NCBI GenBank assembly: GCA_041402045.1
Contig: JAWKSZ010000002.1
Location: forward strand, 1 to 64,000
Direction of reading: 5' to 3'
Length of the DNA: 64,000 bases
DNA from: JAGQRJ01 sp041402045
GTDB lineage: Bacteria > Planctomycetota > J058
Shown here: in pieces, positions 29,571 to 38,940 of the stretch
Layout: every line of letters begins with the position of its first letter
How positions within the stretch are numbered: position 1 is the stretch's first letter
The notes under the pieces: model-generated
Told to the model about the DNA's origin: nothing
Seen by the model: only the letters and a program-made list of their open reading frames with translations
Databases searched by the model: none
Position numbers and translations under genes: made by a program

Positions 29571-30103
29571 AGTCCTCGCGCGCGGGCTCGCGCAGGGCCG
29601 CGCGCACGGCGGCCTTGAACGCCTTGGCCTCGCGGTCCGGGTTCCCGCGCCAGCGCACGCGCCCGGCGCGGTCGACGACCACCGCGTGGGGGATCTTGCC
29701 CACCTCGTAGCGCGCGATCGTCTCGCCCGTGGCCAGGAGCGCGACCGGGAAGGGCACGTGCTCGGCGACGTAGCGCCGGGCGGCCTCCGCCGACTGCTTG
29801 GCGTCGGTGGCGGTGATCCCCAGCACGAGCAGGTCGTCCGGGTGCTGCTCGTGGAGCTTCGCCAGGACCGGGCGGGTGCGCGCGCAGCCGGGGCACCAGG
29901 ACATCCAGAACTCGAGCACCACGACCTTGCCCCGCAGCGCCTCGAAGTCGACGGCCCCGTCCTTGGCCCAGGCCGGCGGCGCCTCGGGCTCCTCGCCGGC
30001 CACGAACCAGGTCCCGACCCCGGTCACCGGCGGCGGAGCCTGGGGCTCGTCGGCCCGCGCCAGGGCTAGGACCAGAGCAGCGCCAGAGCGCCGCGCGGCT
30101 CAC
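29569..30103 (-). CDS. TlpA-like thioredoxin-fold protein
   Basis: This is a secreted or anchored thiol-disulfide protein. The core (residues from MTGVGTW onward, 29569-30027) contains VVVLEFWMSWCPGCARTRPV with a CPGC active site, then GKIPHAVVVDRAGRVRW with the cis-Pro loop. It probably reduces or oxidises cysteines in the periplasm. A GTG at 30101-30103 overlaps the upstream stop as GTGA and begins a signal-like sequence. That sequence reaches the core only through one shift near 30080, so the N terminus is uncertain. It sits between two Cys-rich zinc-binding membrane proteins that could be its neighbours in function. Confidence 0.75.
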
Positions 30104-30308
30104 GTGCCCACCTGCTTGAACTCGCCGCAGGTCGTCGCGTTGGGGCGGTCGGGCTGCGAACAGTAGCGCGGGTCGTTGTACTTGCAGCGGTCGCAGAGCC
30201 AGCCGTCGCCCGCCGCCGCGCGGGCGCGCCGGCGCGGGTCGCGAGGTAGATCGCGCCCACGAACACGAGCACCCCCAGCCCCAACCCCAGCCCCGCGTAG
30301 ATCGACAT
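30100..30308 (-). CDS. Small Cys-rich membrane protein (frameshifted)
   Basis: The protein starts MSIYAGLGLGLGVLVFVGAI, a single transmembrane helix. After one shift near 30220-30230 it continues as GDGWLCDRCKYNDPRYCSQP and TTCGEFKQVGT, a Cys-rich zinc-binding tail of five Cys. The restored length is about 69 residues. The restored stop overlaps the GTG of the thioredoxin gene (GTGA), which supports this reading. Function unknown. Confidence 0.6.
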
Positions 30309-30380
30309 GCCCCCGTGATAGCCCGCCGGGCTCGCGCGCGCTCGTGGGCGCGGGGTAGGCTCTCGGCTGAAGGAGCCCTC

Positions 30381-31200
30381 ATGCGCGTCCCGCTGCCCGC
30401 CACCGGCCGCCTGCTGATCGGCGTCGTCCACCTCCCGCCCTGCTCCGAGCCCGCGCTGGAGCCAGCTCGGACGAGCCGGGTTCGAGGAGCTCCTGGACTG
30501 GGCCCGCGCCGACGCCCAGGGCTTCGCCGTGGCCGGGTTCGACGCACTGTTCGTGGAGAACTACGGCGACGTCCCGTTCTTCAAGCAGGTCGCCCCGGAG
30601 ACCGTGGCCCTCATGAGCCGCTGCGCCCTGGCGGTGCGCGAAGCCAGCGGGCTGCCGGTGGGGGTCAACGTGCTGCGCAACGACGCCCGCGCCGCGCTGG
30701 GCTGCGCGCTGGCCGCGGGCGGCAGCTTCGTGCGGGTCAACGTCCACGCCGGGGTCGCCGCCGCAGACCAGGGCCTGCTCGAGGGCCGCGCCGCCGAGAC
30801 CCTGCGCCTGCGCGAGGCGCTGGGCGCGGGGCCTGGGAGCGCGCAGCCGATCGGGGTGTGGGCCGACGTGCACGTGAAGCACGCCCGGACCCTCGATCAG
30901 CCGGACCTGGTCCAGGCCGCCCTCGACGCCGCGCTGCGCGGGCTGGCGGACGCGGTGATCGTGTCGGGGATCGCCACGGGCTCGCCGCCCGAGGCCCAGA
31001 GCCTGGCGACGGTGCGCGCGGCCCTCGAGGTCCCGGTCCTGATCGGGAGCGGGCTCAGCGCCGAGAACGCGGCCCAGCTCGCCCCCTGCTGCGACGGGGC
31101 GATCGTGGCCAGCGCCGCGCGCCAGGGCGGCAAGGCCGGCGCGCCCCTGGACCCCGACCGCGCGCGGGCGGTGGTCGAGGCCTTCCGCGCCGCGCGCTGA
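30381..31200 (+). CDS. btpA: BtpA/SgcQ-family protein, first copy (frameshifted near the start)
   Basis: This TIM-barrel-like protein is of the BtpA family; the cyanobacterial member stabilises photosystem I, and other members are of unknown function. The ATG at 30381 begins LLIGVVHLPP. A shift near 30475 is needed to continue as AGFEELLDWARADAQGF and then GFDALFVENYGDVPFF. The rest is one clean frame, with PVGVNVLRNDARAALG, GVWADVHVKHART and VLIGSGLSAENAAQL. The usual family length of about 270 residues results. A second, more damaged copy is at 40294-41069. Confidence 0.8.
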
Positions 31201-31299
31201 TCGTGCGCCCGACGCACGGGCCGAGCTCCTGAGCCGCGACCACGGCGACCGCTCAGCGGCTACAGTGAGGAATGGCGCGTGTGCGCCGCCAGGGAGCCC

Positions 31300-34200
31300 G
31301 TGAGTCGCAAGCCGGAGGACGACCGTCGCCGCAAGCAGCGCCGATCCGGCGAGGAGTTGGATCCGGCGAAGTTCCCCTTCGGCGAGTCGCTCAAGGGCTC
31401 GGACTCGGACCGCGTCAAGTTCCCCTTCGGCGAGACGATCGACGAGAGCGACGAGGCCGCGCTGGGGCTCCCCGGGGCGAGCACCGCCGGCGACGCCCGC
31501 GACGAGCTGGTGAGCGAGGACGACCTCGACGAGCCGACCCTGCGCACCCTGGGGCTCCTGGGCAGCCAGAGCGGGGACTACGCCGACAGCGACCTGGGGG
31601 CGATCGACAGCGACCTCGGCGCCCTGGACCAATCCGGCGACGTGATCCGCGACACCGGCGAGTACGACCCGGAGCCCTTCGAGTCCTCGGCGGTGCTCCC
31701 GAGCATGCCGCCCGGCTCGACGCCGGCGGACGACGCCGCGGGCTTCGACTCCGACCAGGGCGACCTCGACTCCGACGTCCGCGACCTCGAGGACGACGAC
31801 TACGACCCCATGTTCACCCCCTCGGAGCTGGGGCCGGTCTCGGACATGGGGCCGATCGGGCCCTCGGGGCCGCTGGTGATCGTGGACGACGGGGCCGAGT
31901 CCACCCGCTTCAGCGCGAGCGTGGCCGGCGACGACTCGGTGCGGATCGCCGGCGCCCGGAGCGCGCGGCGGCCGCGGTCCCGGGGCCGCCCGGCCCCGCC
32001 CCCGGACGAACCCAGCGAGGAGCTCGTGCACGGCGCCGAGCCCTCGGAGTCCGGCGGGGTCTCGGGGGCCGAGGGGCTGACCGCCTCGGCCGAGGAGTAC
32101 ATGGCGTCCTGGGACGACGGGGACCTCGACCCCGACGTCCCGGTGCCGACGCTCTCCACCCGCGCCAAGCGCGAGGGCTCAGGGAAACCGCCGGGGAAGA
32201 AGCGCGCGCCCAGCGGGCGGGTCGCCACGGCGCGGGGCAAGAGCCGCAGCGCGCGCGCGAGCGCGGCGGGCGAGGTCGCCGAGGAGGAGGGGCGCAAGCG
32301 CAGCAAGCTCCCGCTGCTGCTCGTGCTCCTGCTCCTGGGCTCCTGCGGGCTGACCGTGGGGCTCGAGGTCAAGCGCCGCCAGGACGTGGCCGACCTCCAG
32401 GCCGCGCACCGCGAGGAGCTGGCCGCGCTGAACCAGGCCCACGAGGCCGCGCTGAGCGAGACCCGCGGCGGGCTGCAGCAGGCGCTGGACCTGGCCAAGG
32501 GCGAGCAGGGCGAGCTCAGCGAGCGCCTGCAGGCGGTGCAGGCGAAGCTGAGCGAGGCGCGCTCGGCGCTCGAGAGCGCCCAGGCCGAGCAGCGCGCGGA
32601 GCTCGACCAGGAGCGCGCGCGCCTCCAGCGCGAGCAGGCGGCGGCGCTCGAGGTCGAGCTGGCCAAGGCGGTGGAGCAGGCGCTGCTCGAGGAGCAGGCC
32701 GAGGTCCAGGCGCGGATCGACGCCGCGGTGGAGCAGGCCCACGAGGCCGACGCCGAGGAGCTCGAGCGCCTGCGCGGGCGCAACGCCGAGCTCGAGCGCG
32801 CGCTCGAGGCCGAGCGCGAGGCGCGCCAGAAGGCCGAGGCGGCCCTCGAGCGCGCGCGGCAGGGGGCCGACGCCGGCCACGAGGGCGGCGGCGAGGAGCA
32901 CGCGGGGACCGACGAGGAGGACCCCTTCGGGGAGGACTACTTCGGCGACGACCCGTTCGCCGACGGCGGCGACGAAGGGAGCGGCGACGGCGGCGGCGAC
33001 GACAGCGGGAGCGAGCTCGACGCGTTCTTCGGCGACGCCCCGGCCTCGCGCAAGAAGCCGTCGGGGGGGAGCGAGCTCGACGCGTTCTTCGGCGGCGGGA
33101 GCAGCGGCGGCGGGAGCGAGCTCGACGACTTCTTCGGCGGCGGCGGCGAGGTCGCGGAGGAGGCGCCCCCCGAGGAGGAGCCCAACGCGGTCGCCGAGGC
33201 CTGGGAGACCTTCACCGAGTACGTGCACGGCTCGCTGGGCTACCGGCACTTCTCGCACTTCAGCCGCCACGGGGCGCAGAAGACGCGCAACGAGGTCAGC
33301 CTCAACGTCGACTTCGACCACTGGTACTGGCTCAAGGAGAACCGCACCGCGGGGCTGCGCATGGTGGCGAACCTCGAGGTCCGCGCCGACGACGACCACC
33401 TCTACGGCGGGAGCTACGACACCTTCGACGACGAGAACCCGCACCGGCCGTACCTCGTGCCGAACGCGCTCTACGGCGCGTTCCTCTACGAGAGCTTCGA
33501 GTTCCGCCTGGGCTACCAGCGCTTCGCCTGGGGCACCGGCGACATGTTCAACCCCACGGACCAGATCAACCCCAGCGACTACTCGGACCTGTTCGCCGGG
33601 CGGCGGATCCCGGTGTTCGCGGCGGCGGTCGACCTCAACCTCCAGTTCGAGTTCGGCAGCGTGAACGTCGAGCTGATCTCGATCCCGACCTTCACCCGCA
33701 CCCGCGTGCCCCCGAGCAACACGCGCTTCGACCCGCTGGCGGGGTTCCCGCTCACGGTGCTGCGCCCCGACGACCCGCCGGGGGACCTGCAGAGCACCCA
33801 GTGGGCGGCCAAGGTCACGCTCCACGCCAAGGGCTGGGACGTGAGCCTCAGCGCCTACACCGGCTTCGACGACTTGCCCGCGGGGCAGTTGGCGACGGTC
33901 GTGATCTTCCCCCCGGTGCTCCAGGTCGAGCCGGTGTTCGACCGGATCCACATGCTGGGCGCCGACTTCGCCACCACGCTCGCGTTCCTGGACCTCCCGG
34001 GCGAGGCCGGCGACCTGCTCGAGCGGATCCAGATCCACGGCGAGGCGGCGCACACCTTCTACGAGGGCCCGCGGGGCGACGAGATCCTGCAGTACGTGTT
34101 CGGGATCAACTACACCTTCGTCGACCTGATCGGCGAGGGGGACCTGGCGCTGATCCTGGAGTACGCCGGCGAGCTGGTCACCAAGGACGCCGAGGCCATG

Positions 34201-34491
34201 ACCGGGAGCAACCTCGGGCGCGTGCTCGCGGGGGCGGTGCTCCTGCGCCTGCAGTACGGCTTCGAGTTCCAGCCCATGCAGCTCCTGCAGAGCCTGAGCC
34301 TGGCGGTGAACCTCGCGCTCAACGTGAACGGCCCCGAGAACGCCTGGCTGCACCCCGAGCTGCAGTACGGGGTCAACGACACGCTCTCCTTCACCCTCGC
34401 CGGCGACATTTTCTACGGCCCCGACGACACCTTCTTCGGGCAGTACGAGCGCGACGGCCGCGTCGTGTTCAGCGCGAAGCTCGCGTTCTGA
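31300..34491 (+). CDS. Giant envelope-spanning protein: acidic tail, TM, coiled coil, outer-membrane barrel
   Basis: This intact protein of about 1063 residues has four parts. Residues 1-330 are disordered and very acidic, with two KFPFGE motifs near 25 and 40. Residues 335-355 are one transmembrane helix (LPLLLVLLLLGSCGLTVGL). Residues 364-523 are a long coiled coil rich in Glu, Ala, Gln and Arg. Then come three SELDAFFG/SELDDFFG motifs (about 570-613) in Gly/Asp-rich linker. Residues 632-1063 are beta-rich, with WGTGDMFNPTDQINPSDYSD resembling DUF1302-type outer-membrane proteins and a C-terminal Phe. The order implies cytoplasm, inner membrane, periplasm, outer membrane. I chose the GTG at 31300 for its Shine-Dalgarno sequence; 31279 is possible. 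Confidence 0.8.
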   Translation: MSRKPEDDRRRKQRRSGEELDPAKFPFGESLKGSDSDRVKFPFGETIDESDEAALGLPGASTAGDARDELVSEDDLDEPTLRTLGLLGSQSGDYADSDLGAIDSDLGALDQSGDVIRDTGEYDPEPFESSAVLPSMPPGSTPADDAAGFDSDQGDLDSDVRDLEDDDYDPMFTPSELGPVSDMGPIGPSGPLVIVDDGAESTRFSASVAGDDSVRIAGARSARRPRSRGRPAPPPDEPSEELVHGAEPSESGGVSGAEGLTASAEEYMASWDDGDLDPDVPVPTLSTRAKREGSGKPPGKKRAPSGRVATARGKSRSARASAAGEVAEEEGRKRSKLPLLLVLLLLGSCGLTVGLEVKRRQDVADLQAAHREELAALNQAHEAALSETRGGLQQALDLAKGEQGELSERLQAVQAKLSEARSALESAQAEQRAELDQERARLQREQAAALEVELAKAVEQALLEEQAEVQARIDAAVEQAHEADAEELERLRGRNAELERALEAEREARQKAEAALERARQGADAGHEGGGEEHAGTDEEDPFGEDYFGDDPFADGGDEGSGDGGGDDSGSELDAFFGDAPASRKKPSGGSELDAFFGGGSSGGGSELDDFFGGGGEVAEEAPPEEEPNAVAEAWETFTEYVHGSLGYRHFSHFSRHGAQKTRNEVSLNVDFDHWYWLKENRTAGLRMVANLEVRADDDHLYGGSYDTFDDENPHRPYLVPNALYGAFLYESFEFRLGYQRFAWGTGDMFNPTDQINPSDYSDLFAGRRIPVFAAAVDLNLQFEFGSVNVELISIPTFTRTRVPPSNTRFDPLAGFPLTVLRPDDPPGDLQSTQWAAKVTLHAKGWDVSLSAYTGFDDLPAGQLATVVIFPPVLQVEPVFDRIHMLGADFATTLAFLDLPGEAGDLLERIQIHGEAAHTFYEGPRGDEILQYVFGINYTFVDLIGEGDLALILEYAGELVTKDAEAMTGSNLGRVLAGAVLLRLQYGFEFQPMQLLQSLSLAVNLALNVNGPENAWLHPELQYGVNDTLSFTLAGDIFYGPDDTFFGQYERDGRVVFSAKLAF

Positions 34492-34908
34492 GGGCGCCCT
34501 TCAGGGTGCGCGAGCGCGGGCGGGGGTAAACCCACAGGTGTTCGGCACGCAGCGTGCGCCAGCTCGTCGCGCCTGACCAGCGCGGAGCTCTTCTGCGGTG
34601 GCGTTGCTCTCACACAACGTAGGGGCGGGGCTTGTCCCCGCCCGGTATGTGCGTCCCTCCACCCTTCGGAGTGGAGGGCCTACCCACGGCGCCTGCTCGG
34701 AGCTCCGCCGCCACGGAGGCCCAAGGGACGCACACACCCGGGCGGGGACAAGCCGGATCAACCCCGCCGCTACCCCTGTGCGCGCAGACGGGCAGATTCG
34801 CGAGGGTCCTGGCTGAGCCCGGTGTCTTCGGTGCACACGCGCGGCGGGTGCGCCTTGGAGCAGCTCGGTCCGGGAGTTGAGCCCTGCCGCTCGCGGTGCC
34901 TCCGCGGA
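34492..34908. repeat. Non-coding stretch with inverted dispersed repeats
   Basis: No gene is visible. A repeat at 34619-34665 (GTAGGGGCGGGGCTTGTCCC then TGTGCGTCCCTCCACC) has an inverted partner at about 34727-34780. The pair frames about 65 bp that includes the small palindrome CTCCACCCTTCGGAGTGGAG. Part of another copy (GCGGGCGGGGGTAAACCC) lies at 34515-34532. The same family occurs at 11921, 20287 and 41131. Confidence 0.65.
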
Positions 34909-35721
34909 CTACTTCTTCGCTTTCACGTGGCGCAGGAAGGCCTGATACAGCCGCTCCCGCGCCTGGGCGTCGCCGAGCACCTCGGCCACGATCTCGGCGT
35001 TCTCCCGGCCCTCCTTCTTGAGCTGGTAGATCCTCCGCACCGCCTTGGGCTCGGCGCTGACCAGGAGGTCCATGAGCAGGTAGGCGTGGGCGTAGAAGGC
35101 GTCGAAGCGGTCGGGGTCCTGGAGCCGGGCTGGGTCGCACTCGAGGATCTGGTCCAGGGTCCACACCCAGCCCTCGTCGATCGCGCGGCGCACCCGCTGC
35201 ACGTGGTAGCTCAAGGTACCCTGCACCAGGCGCGAGCCCTGCGCGCGGCCGGTGCGGAACCACTCGGCCAGGCCCTCCTCGTACCAGGGCGGGTAGGCGT
35301 CGGACTCGGGCGGCACGCCGTAGCCCCACATGAACTGGTGCAGCCCCTCGTGGCTGAGGATCGCGAACAGGTCCGGGAGGGTCTCGCCGCGGTAGCTCAC
35401 CAGCTCGGCGCGCTCGCGGGCGAAGTAGCCGCGCCAGTTGGCGTTGAAGCTGACCTGGGAGTCGGCCTGGCCGTAGGCGTCGTAGTCGGCCTTCTGGGCG
35501 AAGACCCGCACCTCCGGGGCGTAGCCCTCGCGCAGGGGGTCGCCCTTGAAGGTCTTCTGGTAGCTCTTGTACATCGCCTCCACGAAGGCCATGAGCTCCC
35601 GGACCTCGCCCCGGGGCAGGTCCGTACGGATCAGGTAGTGCTTCGTGCGGTGCTCGGCGAGGGACGGCGCCGCCCAGGCGGGCGCGACCAGGAGCAGGGC
35701 GCAGAGGAGGGTGGACTTCAC
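34909..35721 (-). CDS. DUF1570-type secreted metallopeptidase-like protein
   Basis: The 270-residue protein has a signal peptide (LLCALLLVAPAWAAP) and a gluzincin-type active site. SHEGLHQFMWG supplies HExxH near residue 130, and WYEEGLAEWF supplies the downstream Glu near residue 155. This pattern is typical of the DUF1570 family, common in planctomycetes; substrates are unknown. The GTG start at 35719-35721 is chosen because the signal peptide starts there and AAGGA precedes it. It lies 71 bp downstream of lolA on the same strand and may share its transcript. Confidence 0.8.
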   Translation of the reverse strand: MKSTLLCALLLVAPAWAAPSLAEHRTKHYLIRTDLPRGEVRELMAFVEAMYKSYQKTFKGDPLREGYAPEVRVFAQKADYDAYGQADSQVSFNANWRGYFARERAELVSYRGETLPDLFAILSHEGLHQFMWGYGVPPESDAYPPWYEEGLAEWFRTGRAQGSRLVQGTLSYHVQRVRRAIDEGWVWTLDQILECDPARLQDPDRFDAFYAHAYLLMDLLVSAEPKAVRRIYQLKKEGRENAEIVAEVLGDAQARERLYQAFLRHVKAKK

Positions 35722-35792
35722 GGGTCGGTTCCTTGGCAGGGGCTCCGTTCGACGATCGCACACGCCGCGGGCCGGGGTGTGGTTCCCGCGAC

Positions 35793-36455
35793 CTACCGCG
35801 CGCCGCCGCGCACCCCGTCCACGACCTTCACGTCGGCGGGCAGGTCGAGCTCGAGCTCGGCGTCCGTGACCTCGGCGTTGACCGCGAACTCCTGGACCTG
35901 GATCGAGACCGTGTCGCCGCGGCGAGTCGTCTGCTCGACCGCGACCACCCGGTAGTCCTTGAAGCGCATGACCACGCGCTGGGTCTTGGACTCAGGGTCC
36001 CGCGGCACCAGGACCAGCTCGGTGAGCCCGTCCACGTCGCGCAGCTCGAGGTCGTGGGTCGTCTCCAGCTCGGCCACGTCGCCGGAGAACAGGGGGAACG
36101 GGCTCTCGGGGGGCGGCCCGCCGTCGAGGGCGAAGACCTCGACGGTCTGGCGCTTGGGGTAGTAGAGCCGCGCGCGCTCGGCGTCGACGGCGAGCTCGAT
36201 CTCGGGCTCGCCGTCGCGGGTGACCGTCATGTGCAGGCGCCGCCCCCGGAGCACCGTCAGGCCTTGGCTGACCCGGGGCTTCTTCAACAGGCGCAGGGTC
36301 TTGGTCTGGGTGAAGCGCACCCTGAGGCTCTCGACCTCGGCCATGGCCTCGCCCCAGCCCTGGAGGAAGGCCTTCACCTCGGGGCTGGCCTCGCCCTCGG
36401 CGCGGGCGGGGAGCGCGGCCAACACGACGCACACGAACGCGGCTTCGATCCTCAT
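35793..36455 (-). CDS. lolA: LolA-like periplasmic carrier protein
   Basis: The 220-residue protein has a signal peptide (VCVVLAALPARA). Its fold is LolA/LppX-like, an antiparallel beta half-barrel: SLRVRFTQTKTLRLLKKP, GRRLHMTVTRDGEPE, ARLYYPKRQTVEVFAL, FPLFSGDVAEL. LolA carries lipoproteins from inner to outer membrane, but variants next to MMPL exporters are thought to carry other lipids. Here it lies 10 bp downstream of an MMPL-type exporter and below a LolB-like lipoprotein, so the substrate may be a special lipid. The gene is intact. Confidence 0.82.
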   Translation of the reverse strand: MRIEAAFVCVVLAALPARAEGEASPEVKAFLQGWGEAMAEVESLRVRFTQTKTLRLLKKPRVSQGLTVLRGRRLHMTVTRDGEPEIELAVDAERARLYYPKRQTVEVFALDGGPPPESPFPLFSGDVAELETTHDLELRDVDGLTELVLVPRDPESKTQRVVMRFKDYRVVAVEQTTRRGDTVSIQVQEFAVNAEVTDAELELDLPADVKVVDGVRGGAR

Positions 36456-36465
36456 GCTTCCGATC

Positions 36466-38940
36466 CTAGGCTGGGGGGACGTCGTGTGGGTCGGGCGGCG
36501 GTGCGTCGGGATTCACCGGGGCGGGCCCGAACAGCGCGGGGAGCACGGTGATCGAGGCCATGAGGGCGAAGGCGATCCCGCACAGGGTCAGGCGTCCCAC
36601 CGAGGCGATCCCGCGGTTCTCCGAGAGCGCCAGGCTCCCGAAGGTCAGGAGCGTGGTCAGCGAGGTCAGGAGCACGCCGAGGAGCGTCGCGCGGAAGGGC
36701 GCGGTACCGACGCCGTCGCCGTGGAGCCGGGTGTGGGTCAGGTGGATCCCGTCGTCGATCCCCAGCGCGAGGATCATGGGCAGGACCCCCAGGTTCATGA
36801 GGTTCAGGCGCTCGTCCACGAGCGAGAACAGCCCCGCCGTCCAGAGCGTGCTCAGGGCCGCCGGGGCGAGCACCGCGAGCACGTGCAGCGGGTGACGGAA
36901 GCGCAGGACCAGGAGCACGAGCACCAGCCCCGCGGTGATCGCGCAGATCCGGAGGAAGTCGTCGGCGACGGCCTGGGCGGCCTCCGCCGAGACCAGGGGC
37001 AGCCCGCTGAGGCTGCCCTGGACCTCGGCCTCGGTCAGCACCCGCCGCAGCGCGTCGGCGGTGTCGGCGCGGGCCGCGCCGCTCCAGAGCTCGGCCCGGG
37101 GGAAGACCTGGACCACGGCGTAGGCGCGCCCGTGGGCGCGCTGGACCAGGTCGTCGACAAGCCCGCCGAGGCCCGCTCGACGCAGGCCCTCCGGGGTCAG
37201 GGGCTCCGCCTGCGCGGCGGCGCCGAGCCGCCGCGCGTAGTCCGCGAAGGGCTCCGGCTCGAACCCGACGTCGGCCAGGGCCGCGAGCAGGTCCTGCTCG
37301 ACCTGGGGCCGCGCGGCGAGCACGGCGCGCGCCCGCTCCTGGCTCGCGCGGGGCGGGATCAGCGCCGCGATCGAGACCCGCGCGCGATGCAGCCCGCTGC
37401 GGATCCACTCCTGGAGCGGGCCCTCCAGGCGCTGGCAGGCGGCCACGACCTCGGCCTCGTCCTCGCCTTCGACCAGGATCAACACCGCGTCCTGGGTCCC
37501 GCCGAAGCGCGCGCTGACCCGGTCCTGGACCGCGAGGGGCACGGAGTTCTCGGCGTGGATCCGGCGCAGATCGTCCTCGAGCTGCGGCGGGCGCTCGACG
37601 AGCAGCGCCGCCGTAGCCAGGCTCAGGCCCGCAGCGCCGAGGAGCACCAGCCGGCGGTGCGCGGCGGCGCCCTGGGCCAGGGCGTCGACCCACGCGCCGC
37701 GGGGGGGCGCCGCGGCGGGGCGCCCCAGGAGCGCGGCCAGGAGCGGCGGGCCCAGCCACAGGGCGCCCAGGAGGCAGGTCCCGAGCCCGCACAGGGTCAG
37801 CCAGCCCATGTCGCGCAGGAAGCCCTGGTCGGCGAGCACGAACGCGAAGAACGCGCTGGCGGAGGTCAGGGTCGCGAGCACGAGCGCGCCGGCGGTGCGC
37901 CGGCGCGCGTCCCGGGCCGCGTCCGCGGCGGAGCGCCCGGCGGCGCGCTCCGCCTGCGCCGCGGTGCTGAGGTGGATCGTGAAGTCGATCCCCAGCCCGA
38001 TCAGGAGCGAAGTGCAGCCGAAGGCCACCGCCGACGCGCTGGAGCGGGTCAGCGCGAACACCCCCACGCCGACCGTCGTCCCCCACAGCGTGGGGAGCAT
38101 GAGCGCGAGGATCGCCCACGGGCGCAGGCGCAGGCCCCAGGCCAGGAGCAGCCCGGCGAGGAAGATCGAGGTCGAGAGGCTGAAGATCAGGTCGCGCTGG
38201 ATCACCCGCGCGCTCTCCTCGGCCAGGTGGTAGCCGCCGGTGGCCGAGACCTCGAGGCCCGCGGCCCAGGGCTCGGCGAGCACCTCGCGCCGGACCTCCT
38301 CGACCGCGGCGACCACCTCCCGCGCGGCGCCGGCCTCGTGGCTCCCCCGCGCGCCGCGGGCGAGCACGAGCAGCGCCTCCCCGGCGGGGTCGAGCAGCTC
38401 GCGGCCGCCGGGGCGGAGCGTATAGGCCGCGGCGAGGCTGACCCAGCGGCGCACGAGGAAGCGGTGCAGGTCCAGGGGGTCGCGCTCGACCCACAGCTCG
38501 GCCTCCCCCGCGCCCATGAGCGAGAGCCGCTCGAGCTGCTGCTCGAGGCGCCCGCGCAGGCCCGCGGGGGTGAGCAGCGTCTCGAGCTCTTCGGGCTCCG
38601 CCGCCAGCGGACCGTATGGCAGGAGCAGCGAGTCCACGAAGGCCTCGGGGCTGACCCCCAGACCGTCGGTGGCCGAGGCCAGCTCGGGGCGCGCCTCCAG
38701 CCGGCGCACCAGCTCGCGCCCGCAGCGCAGGAGGTCCGCCTCGCGCCCGGGGCCCGGCGCCTCGACCAGGAGCACCACCCGCTCGCCGAGGCCGAACACC
38801 TCCTCCGCCGTGCGCAGCGCGCGGGCCGCGGGGGTGTCGAGGAGCTGGGTCACGTCCGCGTCGATCGGGAGCCGGGCCAGCGCCAGGCCGGCGACGCCGA
38901 CCGCGGCCAGGGCCAGCCCCGCGCGGGCGAGGCCGTTCAC
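36466..38940 (-). CDS. MMPL-type RND lipid exporter
   Basis: The 824-residue protein has the RND/MMPL topology. One N-terminal helix precedes a large periplasmic loop (about residues 30-240). Five or six helices follow, then a soluble break, and a second copy of the same pattern. Conserved segments are TSLLIGLGIDFTIHL in the first half and LPMILALGIDDGIHLTHTRL in the second, with the Asp residues used for proton coupling. The GTG start overlaps the upstream lipoprotein stop as GTGA, and lolA follows 10 bp later. The set resembles the LolA/MMPL/lipoprotein modules of aryl-polyene and hopanoid-type export loci. The cargo is unknown. Confidence 0.88.
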   Translation of the reverse strand: MNGLARAGLALAAVGVAGLALARLPIDADVTQLLDTPAARALRTAEEVFGLGERVVLLVEAPGPGREADLLRCGRELVRRLEARPELASATDGLGVSPEAFVDSLLLPYGPLAAEPEELETLLTPAGLRGRLEQQLERLSLMGAGEAELWVERDPLDLHRFLVRRWVSLAAAYTLRPGGRELLDPAGEALLVLARGARGSHEAGAAREVVAAVEEVRREVLAEPWAAGLEVSATGGYHLAEESARVIQRDLIFSLSTSIFLAGLLLAWGLRLRPWAILALMLPTLWGTTVGVGVFALTRSSASAVAFGCTSLLIGLGIDFTIHLSTAAQAERAAGRSAADAARDARRRTAGALVLATLTSASAFFAFVLADQGFLRDMGWLTLCGLGTCLLGALWLGPPLLAALLGRPAAAPPRGAWVDALAQGAAAHRRLVLLGAAGLSLATAALLVERPPQLEDDLRRIHAENSVPLAVQDRVSARFGGTQDAVLILVEGEDEAEVVAACQRLEGPLQEWIRSGLHRARVSIAALIPPRASQERARAVLAARPQVEQDLLAALADVGFEPEPFADYARRLGAAAQAEPLTPEGLRRAGLGGLVDDLVQRAHGRAYAVVQVFPRAELWSGAARADTADALRRVLTEAEVQGSLSGLPLVSAEAAQAVADDFLRICAITAGLVLVLLVLRFRHPLHVLAVLAPAALSTLWTAGLFSLVDERLNLMNLGVLPMILALGIDDGIHLTHTRLHGDGVGTAPFRATLLGVLLTSLTTLLTFGSLALSENRGIASVGRLTLCGIAFALMASITVLPALFGPAPVNPDAPPPDPHDVPPA

